The notes beneath the pieces were generated by a model, which had not been told where the DNA came from, did no database searches, and saw nothing but the letters and a program-made list of their open reading frames with translations. From CAYLWN01 sp964387625 (GTDB taxonomy: Bacteria; Patescibacteriota; Microgenomatia; UBA10105), in assembly GCA_964387625.1 (NCBI GenBank), contig CAYLWN010000014.1, positions 1 through 25,146 of the forward strand: DNA of 25,146 bases. Direction: 5' to 3'. A program made the position numbers and the translations under genes. Below, piece by piece: positions 1-7,900 of the stretch (position 1 is the first letter of the stretch; every line of letters begins with the position of its first letter).

Positions 1-46
1 CAAAACCAATAAAAATGAAGTTTTGTCTAAGCAGTTTTTTAAACAT
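1..46 (-). CDS. Partial CDS: N-terminus of an unidentified next gene
   Basis: The minus strand has an ATG at 46-44 followed by an open frame to the window edge, reading MFKKLLRQNFIFIGF. A basic start followed by a hydrophobic run suggests a membrane protein, in keeping with its neighbours. It begins 9 bases after the stop of the upstream GT2 gene, an operon-like spacing. Only 15 residues are visible, so no family can be named and the reading could be chance. Confidence 0.4.
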   Translation of the reverse strand, partial: MFKKLLRQNFIFIGF

Positions 47-55
47 TAATAATAA

Positions 56-796
56 TTATTTTATAAATTTATTCGATCCAAACGTTTTTTCTAAAAATAA
101 AGTTACATAAATTTTCAAATATTCCCACGACATTTTCCATAATTTGAAATTGGATACTCCTTCCACTCTATCAAAATAAACTGTTGGCACTTCACCTAAT
201 TTATATCCGGCTAAATGAGCTTTTATAGCAAATTCCGGAGAAATTGCAAAACCTGTAGAATTTAATTTGATTTTATCCAGTAAAACTTTCTTGAAACCCC
301 GAAAAGCATTGGTTATATCATGCACTTTTATTCCAAAAAATAATTTTGCCAATACTGTTCCCCGGGAGGATAAAAAAGCTTTAGTAGGGTCTAAATTCCC
401 CCAGGTCCCACCCGGCATATAACGCGAACCAAAAACCATATCATAATTCTGCTTTATTTTTTCCACAATCTTACCGTACGTCTCTGTTGCATCTGCTCTA
501 TCTCCCATAGTCCAGATTATTATTTCACCTGAAGCTTGCTTTGAACCATCAAGCAATGCTTTACCCATTGTATTTCCAACTTCTTCTTCATCATTATTTC
601 TATATAACGGTTTAATAACTTCATATTTTTTCGAGTATCGTTGTAGCACTTGTTTACCTTGATCTGTACTTCTGTCATCAACCGGAATAATTTCAAAATC
701 CCATTTTTGATTTATTGCATAGCCTAAAACTTGATCCAACATAGGACCAATATTTTTTTCTTCATTATGAAAAGGTATGATGAAGGAAATTTTCAT
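56..796 (-). CDS. Family 2 glycosyltransferase (polyprenyl-phosphate sugar synthase type)
   Basis: This 246-residue protein has a GT-A fold of the DPM1/Alg5-like GT2 group, which transfers a sugar from a nucleotide sugar to polyprenyl phosphate or a glycan acceptor at the cytoplasmic face of the membrane. It opens with a beta strand and FHNEE (9-13), then the nucleotide-binding VDDRS (39-43). The usual DxD region reads MGDRAD (97-102), a slightly unusual form. GSRYMPGG (123-130) resembles the GSRY motif of polyprenyl-phosphate sugar synthases. No clear C-terminal membrane helix is present. It lies downstream of two epimerase genes with 24 bases between stop and start, so it may use the sugar they make. 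The donor and acceptor cannot be read from sequence. Confidence 0.85.
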   Translation of the reverse strand: MKISFIIPFHNEEKNIGPMLDQVLGYAINQKWDFEIIPVDDRSTDQGKQVLQRYSKKYEVIKPLYRNNDEEEVGNTMGKALLDGSKQASGEIIIWTMGDRADATETYGKIVEKIKQNYDMVFGSRYMPGGTWGNLDPTKAFLSSRGTVLAKLFFGIKVHDITNAFRGFKKVLLDKIKLNSTGFAISPEFAIKAHLAGYKLGEVPTVYFDRVEGVSNFKLWKMSWEYLKIYVTLFLEKTFGSNKFIK

Positions 797-820
797 TTAC
801 AATATCTAATTAATTTATAT

Positions 821-1945
821 TTATCTTAATCCTCTGTTTTCTAATTCCTGCATTGCTTTTTCAACTAAATCTGTTGCAGTTTCTTTTTTTGACCATTCAA
901 ATACGTTTTTCGTTCCTTGTTTAAAATCAATATTTGGTTTCCAACCAACATATTTTTTAAGTTTATTAATATCAGCATAACAATGACGGACATCAAACGA
1001 ACGAAATTTTCCGGTTATTTCCGGTTTTAATTTCGAATTATTTAATTCCAGAATAACTTGTGCAACTTCATTAATTGTAGTCGGGACACCTGATCCCACA
1101 TTAAATACTTCATAATTTGCTTTGTCATTTACCAAAGTCAATTCGCATGCTTTAACAATATCGTCAATATATACGAAATCACGTGTTTGATTTCCATCCT
1201 CATTAATTATTGGAGGTTTATTATTCTTAATTCTGCTTAAAAATATTGCTGCAACTCCGTTGTAAGGATTTGAAAGAGACTGCCTCGGACCATAAGCATT
1301 AAAAAATCTCAATGATACAGCCGGAATTCTGTATGCTTTTCCAATACTAATAAATAGCTCTTCCTGACATTTTTTAGTTATAGCATAAATTGACGGACTT
1401 TGTAATCTGGCTGATTCATCTGTCGGAATTGCTACTAATTGTATATGACAATTTTTACATAATGGCTCCCAAACGCCTTTTTGCATGTCCTTTGATTGTC
1501 TTAAATCCGGTTGCTGAATTAAACCGCATTTAGGGCACCGGTAAATTCCTTCTCCAAAAGAACTCATTGAAGCAGCTATTAGCATTTTTTTTACAGTATG
1601 TTTTTCATTTGCTAAAATATCTAAAAATATCGCGCTACCCAAACAATTATCCTTAACATAACGTTCAATTTGATACATGCTTTGTCCAACACCAACAGCT
1701 GCTCCAAAATGAACAACTGCGTCAATATTTTTTAAAGCACATAACCAATCTTTCCGGTTTGTAACATCACCTTTGAATAATTTCGCGTTAGAATTTAAAT
1801 AAACCGGTGGTTTTCCGGTCGGATGAATTTGGGGATGTAAATTGTCCATTATCCGCACCTGATATCCTATATTAATCAAATAATCCGTCAAATGTGAACC
1901 GATGAATCCAGCGCCTCCTGTAATTAAAATGTGTTTATATTTCAT
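821..1945 (-). CDS. NAD-dependent sugar epimerase with four-cysteine insertion, WbiB-like
   Basis: This 374-residue extended SDR has a Rossmann GGAGFIG motif (10-16), the active-site serine region SMSSFGEG (126-133) and the catalytic pair Tyr187/Lys191 (YAITK). Between strand and active-site Tyr sits an unusual insertion with two CxxC pairs, Cys137/Cys140 and Cys163/Cys166, which looks like a small zinc ribbon. From memory, the same insertion occurs in WbiB-type dTDP-L-rhamnose 4-epimerases, which make dTDP-6-deoxy-L-talose. The presence of an rml set in the window supplies that substrate, so the assignment is plausible. A UDP-glucose 4-epimerase-like activity is the alternative. The gene follows the next epimerase with only two bases between, so the two are surely cotranscribed. 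Confidence 0.8.
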   Translation of the reverse strand: MKYKHILITGGAGFIGSHLTDYLINIGYQVRIMDNLHPQIHPTGKPPVYLNSNAKLFKGDVTNRKDWLCALKNIDAVVHFGAAVGVGQSMYQIERYVKDNCLGSAIFLDILANEKHTVKKMLIAASMSSFGEGIYRCPKCGLIQQPDLRQSKDMQKGVWEPLCKNCHIQLVAIPTDESARLQSPSIYAITKKCQEELFISIGKAYRIPAVSLRFFNAYGPRQSLSNPYNGVAAIFLSRIKNNKPPIINEDGNQTRDFVYIDDIVKACELTLVNDKANYEVFNVGSGVPTTINEVAQVILELNNSKLKPEITGKFRSFDVRHCYADINKLKKYVGWKPNIDFKQGTKNVFEWSKKETATDLVEKAMQELENRGLR

Positions 1946-1947
1946 AT

Positions 1948-3006
1948 TTATTTAAAATGTCCATTTTGGCAAATATCTTCAATGATTGCATCATTGTCAT
2001 AAATATATTCCCAATCAGGATAAAATTTTTGGAATTTAGACACATCTGAAATATACCAGATGTGGTCACCGTTTCGGGGCACATCAACATATTTTATTTG
2101 CGCTTTTTTGCCTAAAATTTTTTCAATTTTAGAAATTGCTTCCAAAATTGAAATATTTGAATGTCTGCTTCCTCCCATATTAAAAACTTCACCTTGTACC
2201 GGTTTTAGAAATACTTGATAGAATGCATTAACCATATCATGTGAATGAATATTATCCCGAACTTGTTTACCCTTATATCCAAAAATCGTGTATCCATCTC
2301 CCCTGGCTATACAGCTAATTAAATAAGCTAAAAAACCATGTAAACGTGTTCCAGAGTGCGCAGGTCCTGTTAAACACCCGCCTCTGAAAATAGCGGTTTT
2401 CATTCCGAAATATTTTCCGTATTCTTGAACCATTATATCTGCAGCAACTTTTGATGCTCCAAAAACCGAATGTTTGGAATTATCTATAGACATGGATTCA
2501 TCAATTCCTTGGAAATATTTATTATCTTTCGGTAACTCCCATCTGGTTTCCATTTCAATTAATGGTAACTGATTGGGAGTGTCCCCATAAACTTTATTTG
2601 TTGAAGTAAATATAAATACAGCTTCCGGACAATACTTACGAGTTTGTTCCAATAATAGTAATGTTGCTAATGCATTAACTGTAAAATCTGTTATTGGTTC
2701 TTTGGCAGCCCAATCATGTGAAGGTTGTGCTGCAGTATGAATAATTAAGTCAAATTTATATCTCTTAAAAAGAGATTCCAATTCATTCTCCTGTCTAATA
2801 TCGCATGCATAATGCGTATAATTTTTAAATTTATCTTCTAAGCGTTTGCGATTCCATTGCGTCGAGGCTTCTATCCCAAAAAAATATTGCCTCATATTAT
2901 TATCGATCCCAATAACGTTATAATCTTTTCCGCAAAAAAAATTTACCGCTTCACTACCAATTAAACCGGCAGATCCCGTAATTAAAATGTATTTAGATTT
3001 ATTCAT
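1948..3006 (-). CDS. NAD-dependent epimerase/dehydratase, CDP-paratose 2-epimerase-like
   Basis: This 352-residue extended SDR has the NAD-binding motif TGSAGLIG (10-17), the HTAAQPSHDWA segment (90-100) and the strand TSTNKVYGD (134-142). The usual YxxxK catalytic motif reads FGASK (182-186), so Phe182 stands where Tyr is expected while Lys186 is kept. The segment GGCLTGPAHSG (209-219) and GYKGKQVRDNIHS match my memory of the CDP-paratose/tyvelose 2-epimerase-like branch, and that branch may carry Phe normally. The sequence is otherwise full length and intact, so this is not decay. It is packed three bases from the gene before it and two from the gene after it. The substrate is unknown; a hexose epimerised at C2 is one guess. 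Confidence 0.8.
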   Translation of the reverse strand: MNKSKYILITGSAGLIGSEAVNFFCGKDYNVIGIDNNMRQYFFGIEASTQWNRKRLEDKFKNYTHYACDIRQENELESLFKRYKFDLIIHTAAQPSHDWAAKEPITDFTVNALATLLLLEQTRKYCPEAVFIFTSTNKVYGDTPNQLPLIEMETRWELPKDNKYFQGIDESMSIDNSKHSVFGASKVAADIMVQEYGKYFGMKTAIFRGGCLTGPAHSGTRLHGFLAYLISCIARGDGYTIFGYKGKQVRDNIHSHDMVNAFYQVFLKPVQGEVFNMGGSRHSNISILEAISKIEKILGKKAQIKYVDVPRNGDHIWYISDVSKFQKFYPDWEYIYDNDAIIEDICQNGHFK

Positions 3007-3009
3007 TTA

Positions 3010-4695
3010 TTATGAAAATTTTTCCTTATTTATTCTCATACAGAAAAAAAATATGACTGCCATGCTGATGATTGAAATTACATTGCCCCAAAATCTAACA
3101 CTTGTATTGTCAAAGTATAAAGTAATTTGATGTTCTCCATTTGGAACGCTTACTTTGATAATTCCATTTAATATTTCCGGTTTTACTTGCTGTTGATCTA
3201 AAACAACATACCATCCGGGAAAATATGCTCTATTAAAGACAACTTGTCCTTGGTTTACTGAGGAAACGTCAATTTTTGCAAAATTGGATTTAAACTCACT
3301 TTGTTTAACAATTATATCATCAGTTAAAGAATAATTCTTCAATGCGATATCTTCAATTGTTTGCGGTTTAGGAAAATATCTGGGTAAATATTCATCAGAA
3401 ATTTTTGATATATCCCACTTAATTTTTTTATCATCTGTATAATCTTTATCATTTTTGAAATTAAAATTTTGTGGTTGGAAATATTTTACATTTAGAAAAA
3501 CTGTTGCAATTATTAAAAATAATATAGTTCCTTTTCTAAAATATTTTATATGGATAAATTGATTGATAATAAAAAATATTCCTCCGCAAAGACATGAAAT
3601 AAAAAATAAAGAAAAAACCAGAAAACGCCACGGATATTGTACATATCCGGCAAAGGGAATAATTTCCCAAACCACTAAAGAAACCGGTAACATCATAAAA
3701 ACAGTTAACAGAAACGCTGCTAAAAATAGTATTACCCTTAAAGAAATAATTTTTTTACGCATTAATGACTTAGCAAAAAATCCTATAAAAACTACTAAAC
3801 CAAGAATTAATGATAATTTTCCTATTTTAAATGACATACCATCTGCTCTTTCGGAAGCAGATCCACCATATCCCCATGGCCAATTCCATAACTGATCAAT
3901 ATAAACAAAGTGCTCGCGATAATTATTTGTGCCGGTTTGCAAACTGCTCACTTGGGTATATTTTGATTCTGTTAAAGCCGGTAACCAAAAAAATGCAGAT
4001 ATTCCTAAACCTAAAACAAAAACTGTTAATATTGAATATAAAAAATTATTGTTTTTTGATTTAGTAATTAATTTAATCAGTTCAAAAATTATCCATAAAA
4101 ATAAAAAACCGGCCGCAATGATTGCTGAAATATTATGCGACAAAATTACTCCTGCAAATCCGATACTGCCGATTATCAATCCTGAATATAATTTATTTTT
4201 AGTTTCTAAGATTCCCAAAAATATTAACGGTAAAAAACCATATGCCCAATATTCCCCTACTGCTCCTCTTACATATATTTGCACTGCATGATAGGGTGCA
4301 TATAAATAAAATACCGCTGAAACAATTCCACCCATTATTCCCCATAATTTTTTGGCTAATAAGTACATTGTCAATCCGGAAAGAATTATACCCATACCAA
4401 ACATCATTTTGGTTGCTGTTAGAGCACTTATTTCTATAACTATCCATAAAGCTCCGAAATAATAAGGCAAAGGTGCATAAAAATTAAATATCGGGTACCC
4501 AAATCCATAACCTAAATCACTCACCCACCTAACAGGAAATTGTCCATCTTTTAAAGCTTTAGCCATTTCAAAAACCCGGGTTGGTTGAGTATCATCATGC
4601 ATGGGAAAATAACCATTATGAAATAACGGCCAAATTATTGGTAAAGTTAAAACTAAAACTATTACCCACGGTAATATTTTTTTGAATAAACCCAT
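3010..4695 (-). CDS. Multi-pass membrane protein, PTPS_related (GT-C-like) family
   Basis: This 561-residue protein has one N-terminal helix, then a loop with HDD (33-35), then roughly ten hydrophobic segments and a soluble C-terminal part followed by a last helix. The segments TMYLLAKKLWG and FYLYAPYHAVQIYVRGAVGE are hallmarks of the family named '6-pyruvoyl-tetrahydropterin synthase related domain', a name that misleads because these look like GT-C membrane glycosyltransferases. The acidic pair in the first outer loop sits where GT-C enzymes keep their catalytic acid. The frame is open from a TTG at 4710, but the ATG at 4695 gives a sensible start and is preferred. It overlaps the end of the upstream paralogue by 34 bases. 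A role in surface glycan assembly is inferred. Confidence 0.75.
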   Translation of the reverse strand: MGLFKKILPWVIVLVLTLPIIWPLFHNGYFPMHDDTQPTRVFEMAKALKDGQFPVRWVSDLGYGFGYPIFNFYAPLPYYFGALWIVIEISALTATKMMFGMGIILSGLTMYLLAKKLWGIMGGIVSAVFYLYAPYHAVQIYVRGAVGEYWAYGFLPLIFLGILETKNKLYSGLIIGSIGFAGVILSHNISAIIAAGFLFLWIIFELIKLITKSKNNNFLYSILTVFVLGLGISAFFWLPALTESKYTQVSSLQTGTNNYREHFVYIDQLWNWPWGYGGSASERADGMSFKIGKLSLILGLVVFIGFFAKSLMRKKIISLRVILFLAAFLLTVFMMLPVSLVVWEIIPFAGYVQYPWRFLVFSLFFISCLCGGIFFIINQFIHIKYFRKGTILFLIIATVFLNVKYFQPQNFNFKNDKDYTDDKKIKWDISKISDEYLPRYFPKPQTIEDIALKNYSLTDDIIVKQSEFKSNFAKIDVSSVNQGQVVFNRAYFPGWYVVLDQQQVKPEILNGIIKVSVPNGEHQITLYFDNTSVRFWGNVISIISMAVIFFFCMRINKEKFS

Positions 4696-6272
4696 ATGCT
4701 TATAAAGCAAATCACGCCAACAATGCTTAATATGTTGGCAATGTTTTCATTACTTGCTCCCTTAAAAAAATCTATCCTTATATTATGTTTACCTGAATTA
4801 AGATTTAACATCATCCTGCCGGTATTTTCTTCAGGAAATATTGGAATTTTTATATTATCTTCAAAAGCTTGCCATAATGGAAAAAAATACAATGTGTTTA
4901 TTTTAACTAAACTGTTTTCTTTTAAATCAACTTCAAATGTTAGAATATTTGACTTATCAGTTAATATTTTATAATTCCCGTTGTTTAAGGGTATTTCAAT
5001 TTTTTCTGTATACCGGTTTTTTGGTTTATTTTTCACCCATATAGGCATCAGTTCATCATTAGATGTAGTTGAGGCATCATTAGTATCATAAAAACTTGGG
5101 TCATTATTAACATATTCTGTTTTAATTTGCGAAATATTAAACATCACAACCAAAATAATTAAAGGAATTGCTAAAAAATAACCTTTTTTAAAATTTACTA
5201 GACTACCTCCAATAACACTTATAAGAAATGTACTTATTCCTAATATTCTCCAGGGAAAATCAATTTCTTTAAAAATCGGTAATTTCCATAAAAATAACGA
5301 CTGGGGTTGTGTTAAAAATATTGAAATAACAAACATTAATAAAAAGAAGACAACTAATATCCGCTGTTTTTTAAAAAACGAAACAAAAACTGAAATCAAA
5401 CTGACCAATACAATGATTAAGTGAATTAAGCCAATTTTCAAAAGTAATCCCGAAACTATATGTAAGCTGTTTCCGAACAATACAGACCAGGGAAGGAAAT
5501 GCAAAGATTTATCTGCCAATGGTAACCAACCAAGTATTATATATTTTTTATCTAAAATAGCCGGCAACCAAAAATAGGCAGATAATAAAAATGCCAGTAA
5601 AAAAGTTGAAATTATCAATTTTATATTTTTTCGAACATTTGGTTGATTTTGAAATAATAAATAAACAATCCATAAGCCTAAAAATGGTAAAAATAAAACC
5701 ACCGATGCGTTATGTGAAAGGATTAAACCGCTTAAAACTATTGACGTTACCAACCCTTTATTAATTGCAGGTTTTTCAATAAGTTTCTTAAAAAGAAAAA
5801 ATAATAACGGATAAAAGATAAAAGCGAATAACTCACCCAAAGATCCCCGGGTAAATAAATTTGTTAATCTGTAAGGCGCATATAAATATAAAGTTGTGGA
5901 AAGTAAAGCACTATTTATACCCCAAAGATTTTTTGCAAATAAATACATGGTTAAACCCGATAAAACAGTTGTAAGAATAAATAATATTTTTATTGCTGTT
6001 TCTGCTGATATGCCCGGTAAATATAATAATTGGCCAACGTAATAAGGAAAGGGATAAGTAAACAAAAATAAAGGATAACCATAACCATGATTTAAAAAGC
6101 CTGACCAACGGGGCGGAAACTGCAAGTCTTTTATCTCTCTTCTCATCTCAACTAATCGTATGACTGCCCAAATGCCGTCCTGTGTTTTTGGATATCCTTT
6201 ATTTAAAAAAGGGGCAATTAATGGCAAACAAAGCAAAATAAGCAGAAATCCTCTTAATAATGATTGTCTCAT
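4662..6272 (-). CDS. Multi-pass membrane protein, PTPS_related (GT-C-like) family, tandem paralogue
   Basis: This 536-residue protein is a clear paralogue of the gene that follows it: TMYLFAKNLWG and LYLYAPYRLTNLFTRGSLGE align with the same segments there. It has an N-terminal helix, an outer loop with TQDG (30-33), about ten further hydrophobic segments and a beta-rich C-terminal portion ending in a helix. The open frame extends upstream to 6353, but the ATG at 6272 makes an ATGA overlap with the stop of the upstream GT39-type gene and is chosen as the start; the first 27 codons of the longer frame lie inside that gene. The family is a probable polyprenyl-linked-sugar glycosyltransferase; the sugar is unknown. 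Confidence 0.78.
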   Translation of the reverse strand: MRQSLLRGFLLILLCLPLIAPFLNKGYPKTQDGIWAVIRLVEMRREIKDLQFPPRWSGFLNHGYGYPLFLFTYPFPYYVGQLLYLPGISAETAIKILFILTTVLSGLTMYLFAKNLWGINSALLSTTLYLYAPYRLTNLFTRGSLGELFAFIFYPLLFFLFKKLIEKPAINKGLVTSIVLSGLILSHNASVVLFLPFLGLWIVYLLFQNQPNVRKNIKLIISTFLLAFLLSAYFWLPAILDKKYIILGWLPLADKSLHFLPWSVLFGNSLHIVSGLLLKIGLIHLIIVLVSLISVFVSFFKKQRILVVFFLLMFVISIFLTQPQSLFLWKLPIFKEIDFPWRILGISTFLISVIGGSLVNFKKGYFLAIPLIILVVMFNISQIKTEYVNNDPSFYDTNDASTTSNDELMPIWVKNKPKNRYTEKIEIPLNNGNYKILTDKSNILTFEVDLKENSLVKINTLYFFPLWQAFEDNIKIPIFPEENTGRMMLNLNSGKHNIRIDFFKGASNENIANILSIVGVICFISIWVYSKKYYRG

Positions 6273-7789
6273 GTTTTTGGCAGTACACGATAAAATTTCA
6301 AATAAGTAGAACTGTTGCCTCTTTGGTATTCTTTTATCAATAAAAGCGGCCATCCTGGATCCGGTTGTTGCCTTTCTTTAAAAATCATAAACGCTGATTT
6401 AGTTTTGGCAAGTTCCTGTAAATCTTTGGGGAATTCCAATAAAGGCCAGTACGCTTTTATTGTCACGTTTGGATTTTTACCCAGATATAATTCCAAAGCC
6501 ATCGGAAATAAACCAAATGTACCATCTGTTCCAACAACCAAACTTCCTTTTTTGGATTCTTCGTCTAAATATGAAACCACTTCTTTTATTCCGTAACCGG
6601 AAGGCCAATCATTTAACAATTGCTGACTGTCAGCTTTTGGCATCGGAGCTTTGAGCGGATTAAACAATATTTGGTAATCAAAATAAACCAATGGACAAAT
6701 TATAATCAGAACAATAGCAGCATAAATTAAATTAATTTTTCTTTTTTCCCAAATGTCCGTTACTACTATCAGTAAAGGCATTAACAAGGGAAAAACCATA
6801 AATAATAAAAATCTCGGATAAATCACTTTACCAAAAAAAGCCAGTCCAAAAAATGGAATAATAAACCAGCTTAAAAAGAATAAACAAATACCCCGATCTT
6901 TTTTCAATAATAAAATTATGCTAATTAAAATTGATATAAATAAGGGAATAGTTAAATAAGAAATTAACCATGAACTTAAACCCTGTAAATTTCCCCACAA
7001 ATTAAGCATCGGGTTTGCCATAAATTCTTTTGGAGAAAATAAAAATTGTAGGTTTTTCATCCCTAAATAATAATAAAATTCAGACAAACGCATGATGTTA
7101 AAATAAATCTGTGATTGTATAAACATTGCCAGACTTAAACCAACCCATTTAATAAAAACATACTTCCAAGTTTTCCTTTGCCATGGCATCAATATTAAAG
7201 TTAAGGGATGCAAAATTAGAAAAAAATAAGCATATGACTTAGTAAGCAACCCTGCTCCTATTGCGCTACCCAAAAGTAAGGCTAAATCCAATCTTAATCT
7301 GGTCGCAAAAAAATAAATAAGAATTAATGTCCAAACAGTAATAGTTCCAAATAGAGCATCATACACAGCAAGTCTGTCATATATCAGAAAAAAAGGTATT
7401 ATCAGGTATAAAATTGCCCCAACAACAGCACCTTTATTTGATTTGGTTAAAATTCTTCCCAGTATTGCTATTCCTATTAAACTGAAAAAACCGCACACAA
7501 TCGACACAATCCTACCGGCAATTAACGGATCAGAGATAAGTTTTAAAGCCGGATAAAACAACCAAATTAAAAGCGGCTGTTTTCCATCTGTTAAGGAAAT
7601 AAACCTCCATCTGGGATCTGCTAATCCGATTTGTGCCCATCTTAAATAAATTGCTTCATCGGTAAATATGGGAATCAGAGTAAGATTAATAAGTCTGGAA
7701 ACAAAAAATGCTGCCATTACTGACACTGCCAATATAAGATATAACCAAAACTTATACTTAGGCGGATTTAATAATTTCTTTACATTCAT
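6269..7789 (-). CDS. GT39-type (PMT_2/ArnT-like) membrane glycosyltransferase
   Basis: This 506-residue GT-C protein has a first helix (about 14-32), then a loop with IFTDEAIYLRW in which Asp44-Glu45 match the catalytic acidic motif of dolichyl-phosphate-mannose-protein mannosyltransferase-like enzymes. About ten helices follow, and a soluble C-terminal domain of about 130 residues completes the usual architecture. Such enzymes take a polyprenyl-phosphate-linked sugar and transfer it outside the membrane to protein, lipid or glycan. It is the first gene of its minus-strand run, diverging from the broken plus-strand gene at 7901. No Shine-Dalgarno sequence is visible ahead of the ATG at 7789. 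Its stop overlaps the next start as ATGA. Confidence 0.82.
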   Translation of the reverse strand: MNVKKLLNPPKYKFWLYLILAVSVMAAFFVSRLINLTLIPIFTDEAIYLRWAQIGLADPRWRFISLTDGKQPLLIWLFYPALKLISDPLIAGRIVSIVCGFFSLIGIAILGRILTKSNKGAVVGAILYLIIPFFLIYDRLAVYDALFGTITVWTLILIYFFATRLRLDLALLLGSAIGAGLLTKSYAYFFLILHPLTLILMPWQRKTWKYVFIKWVGLSLAMFIQSQIYFNIMRLSEFYYYLGMKNLQFLFSPKEFMANPMLNLWGNLQGLSSWLISYLTIPLFISILISIILLLKKDRGICLFFLSWFIIPFFGLAFFGKVIYPRFLLFMVFPLLMPLLIVVTDIWEKRKINLIYAAIVLIIICPLVYFDYQILFNPLKAPMPKADSQQLLNDWPSGYGIKEVVSYLDEESKKGSLVVGTDGTFGLFPMALELYLGKNPNVTIKAYWPLLEFPKDLQELAKTKSAFMIFKERQQPDPGWPLLLIKEYQRGNSSTYLKFYRVLPKT

Positions 7790-7900
7790 GTTTTTTTAAT
7801 TGTAACATTTTAGTTAATCTGCAATCAATTTATTACTAATAATTTGTAATTAATAAGCTACAAAAAAATAGATGGAAGAACAACAGAAAATAATACTTTT
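7790..7900. promoter_or_regulatory. Divergent intergenic region, probable promoters
   Basis: These 111 very AT-rich bases separate two divergent genes, so they should hold the promoter of the minus-strand GT39-type gene and the former promoter of the plus-strand pseudogene. I see no convincing pair of -35 and -10 boxes. A TTGTAA at 7844-7849 is a possible plus-strand -35, but no good -10 follows at 17 bases. No hairpin or operator-like palindrome stands out. Confidence 0.4.

Noticed and set aside
3563..4439. Plus-strand open frames of 65-120 codons opposite the PTPS_related gene
   Set aside because: They are antisense to a well-supported membrane protein gene, show no domain, and mutually overlap, as expected of chance frames in this composition.
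6273..6353. N-terminal extension of the second PTPS_related gene
   Set aside because: It overlaps the upstream coding region; the ATGA junction at 6269-6272 gives the natural start.
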